Shown piece after piece: positions 1-6,213 of a DNA stretch of 33,252 bases (its first letter is position 1; each line of letters begins with the position of its first letter). Made by a program: the position numbers and the translations under genes. This stretch comes from Chloroflexi bacterium CFX6 (GTDB lineage Bacteria; Chloroflexota; Anaerolineae; Anaerolineales; Villigracilaceae): contig SZPG01000056.1 in the NCBI GenBank assembly GCA_030263595.1, positions 1 through 33,252 of the forward strand. The letters run 5' to 3'. Under the pieces are notes generated by a model, which saw only the letters and a list, made by a program, of their open reading frames with translations, was not told the DNA's origin and ran no database searches.

Positions 1-3
1 ACG

Positions 4-67
4 GGACACAGCGACCTTCGCTCCGTGACGGTCTTTTAGACCCAGACACGATCGGTCTGCTGTGTCC
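4..67. repeat. Long imperfect hairpin at window start
   Basis: Arms GGACACAGC (4-12) and GCTGTGTCC (59-67) are perfect complements. A second pairing (GACC 13-16 with GGTC 54-57) continues inward, and a small GGTCT/AGACC hairpin sits in the middle. Further on, CACGGAG and CTCCGTG (about 105-128) form another inverted pair beside a 'ctccgtgtctccgcgacccggtgg'-like stretch that resembles the repeat at 1200-1290. It lies downstream of speE on the minus strand and could be a dispersed element or a transcript end. There is no T-run typical of an intrinsic terminator. Confidence 0.35.
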
Positions 68-168
68 TTGTGTTTTACCATACTTATCATACTAGACACA
101 AAGGCACGGAGTTTGTAAATCTCCGTGTCTCCGCGACCCGGTGGTTCAAAATTTTGTTTTCCAAATCG

Positions 169-999
169 TTACCCGTACAATTCCTTCCTGAAAAATTCGG
201 GTAATGCAAACGCCGCCTTGTGGATCTCGGGATTGATGTACTTGTTCTCGCCGGGCGGATAGGGAGTCTTCAATCCGTCCTCCCAGGGCGTGTCCGAGAC
301 GTACATGAAGCCGATCCCACCGCCGGGGTAGGTGGGGATGTTGGCGTAATAGTACGCGGGATTCTTTACCAATGCCTTTGCCGATTTGAATATTTGCCTG
401 ATTAGATCGGTGTCGAAGAAAGGCTGTTCGCATTGCGTCGCCGCCGCGCCGCCGGGAGAAAGGGCGCGCGCCATCAACTTGTAGAACTCGTCCGAGAACA
501 ACCGCTCCGCCATGCCGATGGGATCGGTGGTGTCGGAGACGATCACATCGAATCGAGCGGGGTTTTCCTCGAGGTAGCCAAAGGCGTCCCGAATGAGCAG
601 TTTGGAACGCGGATCAGCCCACGGGTCGCCAAAAGAAGCGGCGAAGTATTCACGCGACAATTCCACCACGCGTCGGTCCAATTCACAGACGACGGCTTCC
701 TCCACCGAGTCATATCGAAGGACTTGTTGCAGCGACCCACCGTCGCCGCCGCCGACGATCAACACGCGCTTCGGCTGTCCAACCGCCAGCATCGGCGCGT
801 GGACGATCATCTCGTGATAGCCCATGTTGTCGCGTTCGGTCAACTGGATGATGCCGTCGAGGATCATGGCGTTGCCGAAGAACTCGGTCTCGACGAATTG
901 TACGCGTTGATATTGTGTCTGTTCGTCCACAAGGATGCGTTTGACGCGCAGACCCTTGCGGTAGTAGGGATGCAGTTCCTCTGTAAACCAGACGCTCAT
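169..999 (-). CDS. speE: Spermidine synthase (polyamine aminopropyltransferase)
   Basis: This cytosolic enzyme transfers an aminopropyl group from decarboxylated S-adenosylmethionine to putrescine (or a related amine), giving spermidine and methylthioadenosine. At 276 residues it has normal family length. The N-terminal part has the family signature LDGIIQLTERDN...YHEM (about residues 48-64). The Rossmann fold follows, with the nucleotide-binding motif VGGGDGG (82-88) and the acidic active-site stretch VSDTTDPIG; most homologues have D-S-[ST]-D-P there. The ATG at 999 is preceded by GGAGG with a rather long spacer. speD, which makes its substrate, lies 381 bp upstream on the same strand, so the two form a polyamine unit, although repeats separate them. 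Aminopropyl-acceptor specificity cannot be read from sequence alone. Confidence 0.93.
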   Translation of the reverse strand: MSVWFTEELHPYYRKGLRVKRILVDEQTQYQRVQFVETEFFGNAMILDGIIQLTERDNMGYHEMIVHAPMLAVGQPKRVLIVGGGDGGSLQQVLRYDSVEEAVVCELDRRVVELSREYFAASFGDPWADPRSKLLIRDAFGYLEENPARFDVIVSDTTDPIGMAERLFSDEFYKLMARALSPGGAAATQCEQPFFDTDLIRQIFKSAKALVKNPAYYYANIPTYPGGGIGFMYVSDTPWEDGLKTPYPPGENKYINPEIHKAAFALPEFFRKELYG

Positions 1000-1027
1000 A
1001 AATTTCTTTCGACCTCCAACGACTCTT

Positions 1028-1134
1028 GCGAGTTAATAACTCACGTTACGCAATGATACTCGTAACGCGAGACTGCGTAGCGTCTCGCTTTTCAGGCGTT
1101 TCCTGGGCAGGAGCGACATGAATGTCGCATTACG
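1028..1134. repeat. Cluster of short palindromes between speD and speE
   Basis: The 381-bp gap 1000-1380 holds no gene. It contains several adjacent palindromes: GCGAGTTAATAACTCACG (from 1028), CGTTACG/CGTAACG (1044-1067), GCGAGACTGCGTAGCGTCTCGC (1067-1088), and GCGACATGAATGTCGC followed by ATTACG (1113-1134). The same 'stem-loop plus TTACG' design recurs at 4894-4943, 20711-20775 and 24001-24336. It looks like a REP-like dispersed family. Confidence 0.7.
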
Positions 1135-1199
1135 ATGACCAAGATAATCTTTCCTGCGTAACATCAATTAATAATTATGCCGGGCGATCCCCTCGTCTT

Positions 1200-1290
1200 C
1201 CTTCAAACCACCGAGACGCGGAGACGCCGAGAAAATTCTTTGTAGATCTCCGTGTCTCTGTGTTTCGGTGTTTCGGTGTCTCCGTAGCCC
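1200..1290. repeat. Dispersed 'ccgagacgcggagacgccgag' type repeat
   Basis: This stretch contains paired purine and pyrimidine versions of one motif: accaccgagacgcggagac, then ctccgtgtctctgtgtttcggtg. The halves are near reverse complements, so the segment can fold back. Related wording occurs at about 105-145 and, more weakly, at 20801-20870. It is non-coding and of unknown function. I recognise this repeat style from other environmental bacterial genomes but cannot assign a family. Confidence 0.5.
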
Positions 1291-1380
1291 TTGAGGAATC
1301 CACCTCGGATTTATTGCTCGATTATTTTGGAAAAGCACAACCGTCGTCGGAGTTCCAAAGTCGGGAGACTTTGGAGTCCG

Positions 1381-1764
1381 TTACACCGCCAGCGGCAACG
1401 CGGTTTCGATCTCGGCATCGCGGTCAATCTTGCGAAGCGAGAATTTATCCGCGCCGAACGCCTCTTTGAGCCGTAACAATAAAGGCAGCATGTCCTTGCC
1501 GATGGCGCAGGTGAAGAGGTCAATGGCGCAATAACCGTATTCGGGCCAGGCATGAAGGCTGGCGTGCGACTCTGCGAGAAGCAAAAAACAGGTAAAGCCG
1601 TGCGGGCTGAACTTGTAGAAGCCCTCGTCCACAACCGTCAAGCCGCTGTCACGAACGGCTTGCGCAAACAGCGAGTAAGCCCTCTCGCCATCCATGAGTG
1701 CCTCATGGTTGCAGTCGGAGAGATCGAAAATGTAATGCTCTCCCAGTTTCAAAGTCGCGTTCAC
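1381..1764 (-). CDS. speD: S-adenosylmethionine decarboxylase proenzyme
   Basis: This pyruvoyl enzyme decarboxylates S-adenosylmethionine to supply the aminopropyl donor used by SpeE. The 127-residue size fits the short bacterial/archaeal class, which self-cleaves into two chains. The processing motif is visible as AESHASLHAWPEYGYCAID. Cleavage is expected between Glu65 and Ser66, Ser66 becoming the pyruvoyl group, with His71 and Cys86 at the usual processing and proton-donor positions. The start is GTG at 1764, chosen because GGAGGT (1769-1774) lies 4 nt upstream. That Shine-Dalgarno sits in the loop and arm of a small ACACC/GGTGT hairpin. A consensus-like promoter lies about 130 bp upstream, leaving a leader of roughly 120 nt. 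Confidence 0.95.
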   Translation of the reverse strand: MNATLKLGEHYIFDLSDCNHEALMDGERAYSLFAQAVRDSGLTVVDEGFYKFSPHGFTCFLLLAESHASLHAWPEYGYCAIDLFTCAIGKDMLPLLLRLKEAFGADKFSLRKIDRDAEIETALPLAV

Positions 1765-1885
1765 TCACACCTCCGGTGTTAAAAAGATAAAGAACCCATC
1801 CGAAGGCACGAACTTTTTACTTCAAAACGATCCACAAGATGTCGTCCTTGTGTAACGAATGAAGCGCCTTCGAACAGACTCTGTG

Positions 1886-1933
1886 GGCGCATTTATACTA
1901 CGATGCGCCGGAATGTCAATCTTTGGAATGTCA
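1886..1933 (-). promoter_or_regulatory. Promoter and possible operator for speD
   Basis: On the minus strand TTGACA (1914-1919) and TATAAA (1892-1897) are separated by 16 bp, the best -35/-10 pair seen in the window. The -10 lies between arms of a perfect 7-bp inverted repeat, GGCGCAT (1886-1892) and ATGCGCC (1903-1909). A direct repeat GGAATGTCA occurs at 1910-1918 and 1925-1933, the first copy overlapping the -35. Such an arrangement fits repressor binding, but no regulator is identified. Confidence 0.55.
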
Positions 1934-1976
1934 CGAAATTTACCGGTCTTGTCCCCGGTTATTGACCCGAGCCCGG

Positions 1977-3512
1977 TCAACGGACGGGCTGATAGATCGC
2001 CGCCGCCTCGTTCTCGAAGACGATCCTGTACTCCGGCGATGCGCGCAGGGAAACGCCCAAAATGCTCGGGCGATCCTGCGCGCCTCCCTCCCGCGTGGGT
2101 CGCAGCGTGCGGACGTAGAGATAATCGAAGTCCCACGCGGAAATGCAATCCTGTCCCTCCTCCAGGCACGATTGCGCATTGTTGTATTCCCGCAACTTCC
2201 CTATCAAGGGCGAGCCGGGAGTCCATTCATGTCCCTGGGCGGTCAGCAGGCTGACGCGGCCGGTCAGGGTGGGGAACCATTCGGAGAGGGGATCGCTGAG
2301 CCCGGCTTCGCCGGTCAGGATGAGGAAACGGCTGCCCTGCGGCGTGTTTTGCGCGACCCAAGCCAGGGATTCGCGTTCCTGCGGGAGGATGCGGAATTCG
2401 TTCCCGATCTGCATGGAGGAGATAATGCCCGACATGAACGTATAGGCGACCAACCCAAGCAGAACGCTGCGCGCGGCTCTGGATTCGAATCCGTTCGCGA
2501 ATTGACCGGGGAGTCCGAGTCCTGTCAGCGTGGATTCGAATCCCTTGACGGCGAGCAGGATGAGGGGCGTCAGCGAGGCGAGGGGGGCGGCGCGCGGGTC
2601 AACCAAAAAGGAAAGTCCGATCCACGCGATCAGAAAGAATCTGCGTGAGCGCAAATCAGAAACGAGACCGATGAGTCCCAGCACGGCGACCAGCGCAAGG
2701 ACGACTTCCCCGCTGAGGTTGAATTGGAAGAAATACAGAAGGGAGGTCGGGAGATCGCGCGCGGAAACCCCGACTCCAAACGCGGATTGGAACGGTCCGA
2801 TCCCGTGACGCATGAGCGCAACCAGCCACCAGGGCGACGTGAACGCGGCAACCAGCGCGACCGCGAGGACGGAGTCGAAGACGCTCCTGCGCCCGCGCAA
2901 AAAGAATACGGCGAACACAAGAGCGCTGAACGCAGTGTGGAACGCGGTTTCGGGATGCGTGAGTACGAGAAGCGAGGCGCAGATCGAGAGCGGCAAAACG
3001 AAGCGCGCGTCTTTGGAAACGAACAGGCGATGCGCGTATTTGAGCGTGAGGAAAGACAGGATGAGACCGAGCGCGCGCACCGTCCCGCCGCCCATGATGA
3101 ACCAATCGAAACTCTTCGGCACAACCGCGTACAATAACGCGGCGAGCGAGGCTTCGAGAGAATCCCGGGTCAGTTCCAGCGCGAGGAAATGGAACGACAG
3201 AATGGCGAGAGTCGAAAAGACTGCGGGCAGGTACGTGAACAGGGCGTACAGCGATACCCCGCTCAGGCTTTGAAGGAAGCCCGCCAGATAGAAACCGAGC
3301 GGCGGGTATGCAAAGGGAATGTCGGCGTCGTTATACGTCGTGTACCGGGGAAGCGCAAAATTGTTTGCCTGAAGATCGCGCGTCATTTGCAGGAACAAAC
3401 CGCCGTCGTTCACCGGTCCTTGCGCGCTCGCTGGGGCGGCAAATCGGATGATCCCCCCAAACAGGAGAGCCGTCATCAGCAGCAACCCCGCAAATTGTTT
3501 CTTCCTCGTCAT
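1977..3512 (-). CDS. Multi-pass membrane protein, GT-C glycosyltransferase-like
   Basis: This is a 511-residue integral membrane protein with an N-terminal hydrophobic segment (residues about 8-30) and roughly ten further hydrophobic stretches up to residue about 375. A soluble C-terminal part follows (ILPQERESLAWVAQNTP and onward). The first loop after the signal-like helix, with NDGGLFLQM and then a Tyr-Pro-Pro motif (AYPPLGFYLAGF), resembles the acidic first extracytoplasmic loop of GT-C enzymes that use lipid-linked sugars (PMT/ArnT/STT3-like). This assignment is by topology and motif only. The ATG at 3512 has TAAAAT 6 nt upstream and no Shine-Dalgarno, suggesting leaderless translation. 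It diverges from hemW across only 38 bp. It could instead be a membrane protein of unknown role. Confidence 0.7.
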   Translation of the reverse strand: MTRKKQFAGLLLMTALLFGGIIRFAAPASAQGPVNDGGLFLQMTRDLQANNFALPRYTTYNDADIPFAYPPLGFYLAGFLQSLSGVSLYALFTYLPAVFSTLAILSFHFLALELTRDSLEASLAALLYAVVPKSFDWFIMGGGTVRALGLILSFLTLKYAHRLFVSKDARFVLPLSICASLLVLTHPETAFHTAFSALVFAVFFLRGRRSVFDSVLAVALVAAFTSPWWLVALMRHGIGPFQSAFGVGVSARDLPTSLLYFFQFNLSGEVVLALVAVLGLIGLVSDLRSRRFFLIAWIGLSFLVDPRAAPLASLTPLILLAVKGFESTLTGLGLPGQFANGFESRAARSVLLGLVAYTFMSGIISSMQIGNEFRILPQERESLAWVAQNTPQGSRFLILTGEAGLSDPLSEWFPTLTGRVSLLTAQGHEWTPGSPLIGKLREYNNAQSCLEEGQDCISAWDFDYLYVRTLRPTREGGAQDRPSILGVSLRASPEYRIVFENEAAAIYQPVR

Positions 3513-3518
3513 GCCTGA

Positions 3519-3543
3519 ATTTTATCGTGGATTGTGGTAAAAC
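3519..3543. promoter_or_regulatory. Divergent leaderless promoters (GT-C-like gene and hemW)
   Basis: The 38-bp gap contains a minus-strand -10, TAAAAT (3519-3524), 6 nt from the ATG at 3512. It also contains a plus-strand extended -10, TGGTAAAAC with TAAAAC at 3538-3543, 7 nt from the hemW ATG at 3551. Neither start has a Shine-Dalgarno, so both transcripts probably begin at or next to the start codon. Confidence 0.5.
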
Positions 3544-3550
3544 CCATCCA

Positions 3551-4828
3551 ATGTACAGCCTCTATCTTCACATCCCGTTTTGCACGCATCGCTGCGCCTA
3601 TTGCGATTTCAACACCTACGCCGGGCAGGAGGATATGATCCCCGCGTATGTGGAGGCGTTGACTCAGGAAATCAACTTTGTCGGTGAAAGACTCAAAGAC
3701 CATGAGGCCAAGAGACTGGGCGATTATTCGACTAAAGCGCACACCATCTTTTTCGGCGGAGGGACGCCCTCGCTTCTTTCCCCGCCGCAATTTGATTCCA
3801 TTTTCAAAAGCCTCCGCGCCGCCTTCACCCTGACCCCCGACTGCGAGACCACCATCGAAGCCAACCCGGGGACGGTCTCCTACGAGAACCTGCTCAAACT
3901 GCGCGAGATCGGGATAAACCGCATCAGTTACGGAGTCCAATCTGCCAACGCGTTCGAGTTGCGGATGCTCGAGCGCGCCCATAACTTCTTCGATGTCATC
4001 GAAGCCGTGACCTCCGCCCGCAAAGCCGGTTTCGATAACCTAAATCTCGATCTCATTTACGGCTTGCCCGAGCAAACGCTCGACTCCTGGCAGACCACCG
4101 TCACACGGATACTCGACCTGCGTCCCGAACACATCTCCGCCTACGCGTTGACCCTCGAACACGGCACGCCGTTTGGGAGATGGGCGTCAAAGGGATTGCT
4201 GCCGCTTCCCGATCCCGATCTCGCCGCGGAGATGTATGAATGGTTGGGGGAAACGCTCGAGACGAGCGGATATGTTCAATACGAAATATCGAATTGGGCG
4301 AAAGAGGTCGAAGGTCAAAGGTCGAAAGTCGCTGCGACCTTAGACCCTCGACCTTTGACTCCTGCACACGCTTGTCAACATAATTTGCAATACTGGCGTT
4401 CCCTTCCCTACCTCGCTTTCGGCGCCGGAGCGCATGGATATGCCAACGGCTACCGCTACTCGAACGTTCTGCGAATCAAAACCTACATCGAACGAATGAC
4501 CAATTCTCCAATTCCCCAATCTCTGGTCTTTCCCCTCTCCCCCGCCACTGTCAATCAGCACAAACAATCAGCCGGGGACGATATGTCCGAGTACATGATC
4601 AACAATCTCAGGTTGGTGCAGGCCGGGGTCGCTGAAGCAGATTTCCGGTCCAGGTTTGGACGCGGGCTGAAAGAAGTCTATGGAACGGAGATCAATGAAC
4701 TCGTCCGCGTGGGGCTGCTTGAGGAGACAGATTCCCCTCTCCCTGTGGGAGAGGGGTTAGGGGTGAGGGTAAGACTCACCCGGCGTGGACGCTTGCTGGG
4801 CAACCAGGTTTTTGTGCGGTTTGTCTGA
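3551..4828 (+). CDS. hemW: HemW-type radical SAM protein (heme chaperone, HemN-like)
   Basis: The protein opens with MYSLYLHIPFCTHRCAYCDF, carrying the radical SAM cluster CxxxCxxC at Cys11, Cys15 and Cys18. A GGGTPS SAM-binding motif follows. Early SIPFC/HIPFC-type starts and a C-terminal HemN-like domain characterise the HemW group, heme chaperones formerly annotated as oxygen-independent coproporphyrinogen oxidase. The ATG at 3551 is preferred over the TTG-type start at 3527 because it directly precedes the conserved start and has a -10 hexamer 7 nt upstream. The 425 residues exceed the usual 370-400. The excess is explained by two repeat-derived insertions, about residues 252-273 (containing VEGQRSKV) and 394-405 (SPLPVGEGLGVR). 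Both keep the frame. The first falls between NWAK and CQHNL, normally joined by a few residues. Confidence 0.9.
   Translation: MYSLYLHIPFCTHRCAYCDFNTYAGQEDMIPAYVEALTQEINFVGERLKDHEAKRLGDYSTKAHTIFFGGGTPSLLSPPQFDSIFKSLRAAFTLTPDCETTIEANPGTVSYENLLKLREIGINRISYGVQSANAFELRMLERAHNFFDVIEAVTSARKAGFDNLNLDLIYGLPEQTLDSWQTTVTRILDLRPEHISAYALTLEHGTPFGRWASKGLLPLPDPDLAAEMYEWLGETLETSGYVQYEISNWAKEVEGQRSKVAATLDPRPLTPAHACQHNLQYWRSLPYLAFGAGAHGYANGYRYSNVLRIKTYIERMTNSPIPQSLVFPLSPATVNQHKQSAGDDMSEYMINNLRLVQAGVAEADFRSRFGRGLKEVYGTEINELVRVGLLEETDSPLPVGEGLGVRVRLTRRGRLLGNQVFVRFV
4305..4369 (+). repeat. In-frame dispersed repeat inside hemW
   Basis: The stretch reads gaggtcgaaggtcaaaggtc, then later ctcgacctttgactcc. GTCAAAGGTCGA and TCGACCTTTGAC are reverse complements, making a hairpin. 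It encodes about 22 extra residues beginning EVEGQRSKV. The same sequence family, encoding KVEGQRSKVEGRRSK, lies inside the neighbouring convergent gene at about 5112-5172. Confidence 0.75.
4734..4756 (+). repeat. Perfect palindrome encoding SPLPVGEG near HemW C-terminus
   Basis: CCCCTCTCCC (4734-4743), TGT, and GGGAGAGGGG (4747-4756) form a 10-bp stem with a 3-nt loop, followed by ttaggggtgaggg. This is the widespread 'ccctctcc...gggagaggg...gtgaggg' type repeat. It is read through in frame as SPLPVGEGLGVRVRL. Confidence 0.7.
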
Positions 4829-4893
4829 GGCGATCAAAAATCCTAATCCTTGATTTAATATTTGCGTTCTATAAATTTTGCCTGGTTCGTACC

Positions 4894-4943
4894 GCGACAT
4901 TTATGTCGCCATTATAACTTGCGAGATGAATCTCGCATTACGG
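4894..4943. repeat. Two palindromes of the GCGAC/GCGAG family
   Basis: GCGACATTTATGTCGC (4894-4909) and GCGAGATGAATCTCGC (4921-4936) followed by ATTACGG lie in the convergent gap after hemW. The second palindrome encodes the last residues of the minus-strand metalloenzyme, and its TAA (4912-4914) lies between the two palindromes. Confidence 0.7.
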
Positions 4944-5892
4944 TTCTCCAAATCGCCGGGGCGACGTGGGTCAGATCCGTCATGCCGCGCGTGAACTCCT
5001 CGCGCGCGGCTTTGCTTCCGATCACCAGCGCGGGGACGTGCGCGTCCGTGTGCCTGCGCGTCGAAACATCCTCCATGTTGCCATGATCCGACGTTACCAA
5101 CACCAGCAATTCATCCTCCTCTTTCGACCTTCGACCTTCGACCTTTGACCTTTGACCTTCAACTTTCAACTCCTCCACTATACCGCCCACCACCCCGTCG
5201 AACGCCTCCATCAACTCCACCGCCGTATCCATCTGCTGTTTGTGACCGGCGTAGTCGCTCGCCCAGTATTCGAACAACGAAAAATCGTATTCCATCGCGA
5301 GCGAAACCAATTTTCGTCCCGCCTGATATGGCGTCATCACCGGCGCGTCAGGGAAGCCGAGCATATCGCGCCAACCTTGACCGGTGAAGTCGGCAGAAAC
5401 GGCGCGTCCGGCAAACAGGTCGTCGTGCTCGAAAAGTTCGAGGCTCGCGCTCGTCACCGCCAGCGGAATGGATGAATAATTGCGTTTGCCCGAATTGATG
5501 CCGTGAAAATAACGCGGCGGATACGCGTTGAGCAGCGCGGCTTTCCTTCCCGTTTCCACACAGCGCGAAAACAACGTCTCGCCGTTCAAATACGCGGCGA
5601 CCTCGGGGTTTGGCTTGGGTCCGTAGTGATAACCGATCTCCGCCGGGATGTTTTTCCCCGTCAACAACATCGCCTGTCCCGTGGCGGATTGAGGCAGACC
5701 ATCCACGCCGACCGCCGGGTCAATTGCCAGAAGCGTCGCATGTTCCCCAACGAACGGCGCGGACTCCTTGAGCAGCGACCTCCCCTCCAGCAGCGCGTTC
5801 AGGTTCGGCATCCTGGCGCGCGCCAACGGATTGATCCCGGGATCGTTCTCACCCAAGCCAATGCCGTCGAGAAAAATGAACAATATCTTCAT
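4912..5892 (-). CDS. Alkaline-phosphatase-superfamily metalloenzyme (phosphoglycerate-mutase-like)
   Basis: The 326-residue protein starts MKILFIFLDGIGLGEND, where Asp9 of the FLDGIG motif is a typical metal ligand. The likely nucleophile Ser lies in PQSATGQAMLLTG. DYAGHK, VTSDHGNMED and TDAH supply the remaining Asp/His ligands of the two-metal site seen in cofactor-independent phosphoglycerate mutase and alkaline phosphatases. It is shorter than true iPGM (about 510 residues), so its substrate is open. The ATG at 5892 is chosen over an upstream start at 5994 because TATAAT lies 7 nt before it and homology begins there. Residues about 240-260 are a repeat-derived insertion (KVEGQRSKVEGRRSK) just before the SDHGN motif. 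The last nine residues are encoded by a palindromic repeat. Confidence 0.8.
   Translation of the reverse strand: MKILFIFLDGIGLGENDPGINPLARARMPNLNALLEGRSLLKESAPFVGEHATLLAIDPAVGVDGLPQSATGQAMLLTGKNIPAEIGYHYGPKPNPEVAAYLNGETLFSRCVETGRKAALLNAYPPRYFHGINSGKRNYSSIPLAVTSASLELFEHDDLFAGRAVSADFTGQGWRDMLGFPDAPVMTPYQAGRKLVSLAMEYDFSLFEYWASDYAGHKQQMDTAVELMEAFDGVVGGIVEELKVEGQRSKVEGRRSKEEDELLVLVTSDHGNMEDVSTRRHTDAHVPALVIGSKAAREEFTRGMTDLTHVAPAIWRTVMRDSSRKL
5112..5172 (-). repeat. In-frame dispersed repeat inside the metalloenzyme gene
   Basis: On the plus strand this is a run of near-tandem 'gaccttcgacctttgacctt' words. It is related to the hemW insertion 800 bp away. Read on the minus strand it gives KVEGQRSKVEGRRSKEE, a charged linker between the helix ending GGIVEEL and the strand ELLVLVTSDHG. 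The reading frame is preserved. Confidence 0.75.
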
Positions 5893-5899
5893 GCTGGGG

Positions 5900-5905
5900 A
5901 TTATA
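5900..5905 (-). promoter_or_regulatory. Leaderless -10 box of the metalloenzyme gene
   Basis: A perfect TATAAT on the minus strand ends 7 nt before the ATG at 5892, and no Shine-Dalgarno is present. Transcription should begin at the start codon itself. Confidence 0.6.
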
Positions 5906-6009
5906 CAACTATTGTCTTTTTGAGTTGATTTGTAAACATTCGCACGACGTAACCTTCGCATGACAGTCGCCGGGAAAATGATGACAAACGTCATTTGAAC
6001 TTGCCGCGC

Positions 6010-6049
6010 AACGAATCAATAATCAATGTACGCGGTGATTCGTTTTTTT
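6010..6049 (+). terminator. Terminator-like hairpin in the nucleotidase leader
   Basis: AACGAATCA (6010-6018) pairs with TGATTCGTT (6036-6044) and is followed by a T-run to 6049. No plus-strand gene ends just upstream, because the neighbouring gene starts at 5892 and reads away. The hairpin may therefore attenuate transcription into the nucleotidase, or it may be a relic. A second hairpin, GTGATTCC/GGGAATCAC, lies at 6147-6167. The gap 5893-6213 holds no other recognised feature. Confidence 0.4.
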
Positions 6050-6128
6050 CAGCGCGGATGGAGGAGCGATCCCAGAAAACCGGCAACAAACCCAAATAAA
6101 GAAAGGAGGCGTGAATTTATCGCGTCGA

Positions 6129-6212
6129 ATGTCGCATCCGTTCGAAGTGATTCCGGGAGGGAATCACAGAATGATCTTGAACGCGCAAACCCATAACCGT
6201 ACGGAGGAGTAA
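6129..6212 (+). CDS. Possible 27-residue leader ORF before the nucleotidase
   Basis: An ATG at 6129 opens a 27-codon frame (MSHPFEVIPGG...) that ends with TAA at 6210-6212, one base before the nucleotidase ATG. Its last codons, GAG GAG, form the Shine-Dalgarno of the nucleotidase. An AGGAGG lies about 20 nt upstream, too far for an ideal site, and an in-frame GTG at 6111 is too close to it. The arrangement could couple translation, but the frame may be open by chance. It has no recognisable similarity. Confidence 0.2.
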   Translation: MSHPFEVIPGGNHRMILNAQTHNRTEE

Positions 6213-6213
6213 T

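Noticed and set aside
4..67. tRNA or tRNA-like gene
   Set aside because: The outer stem and central hairpin suggest a cloverleaf, but there is no TTCRA T-loop, no proper D-arm, and the length is too short.
1122..1476. Open frames of 60-115 codons between speD and speE
   Set aside because: They cover palindromes and repeats, have no Shine-Dalgarno or homology, and overlap speD.
6010..6213. Riboswitch in the nucleotidase leader
   Set aside because: No conserved core of c-di-GMP, SAM, purine or other known classes could be recognised. Only hairpins are seen.
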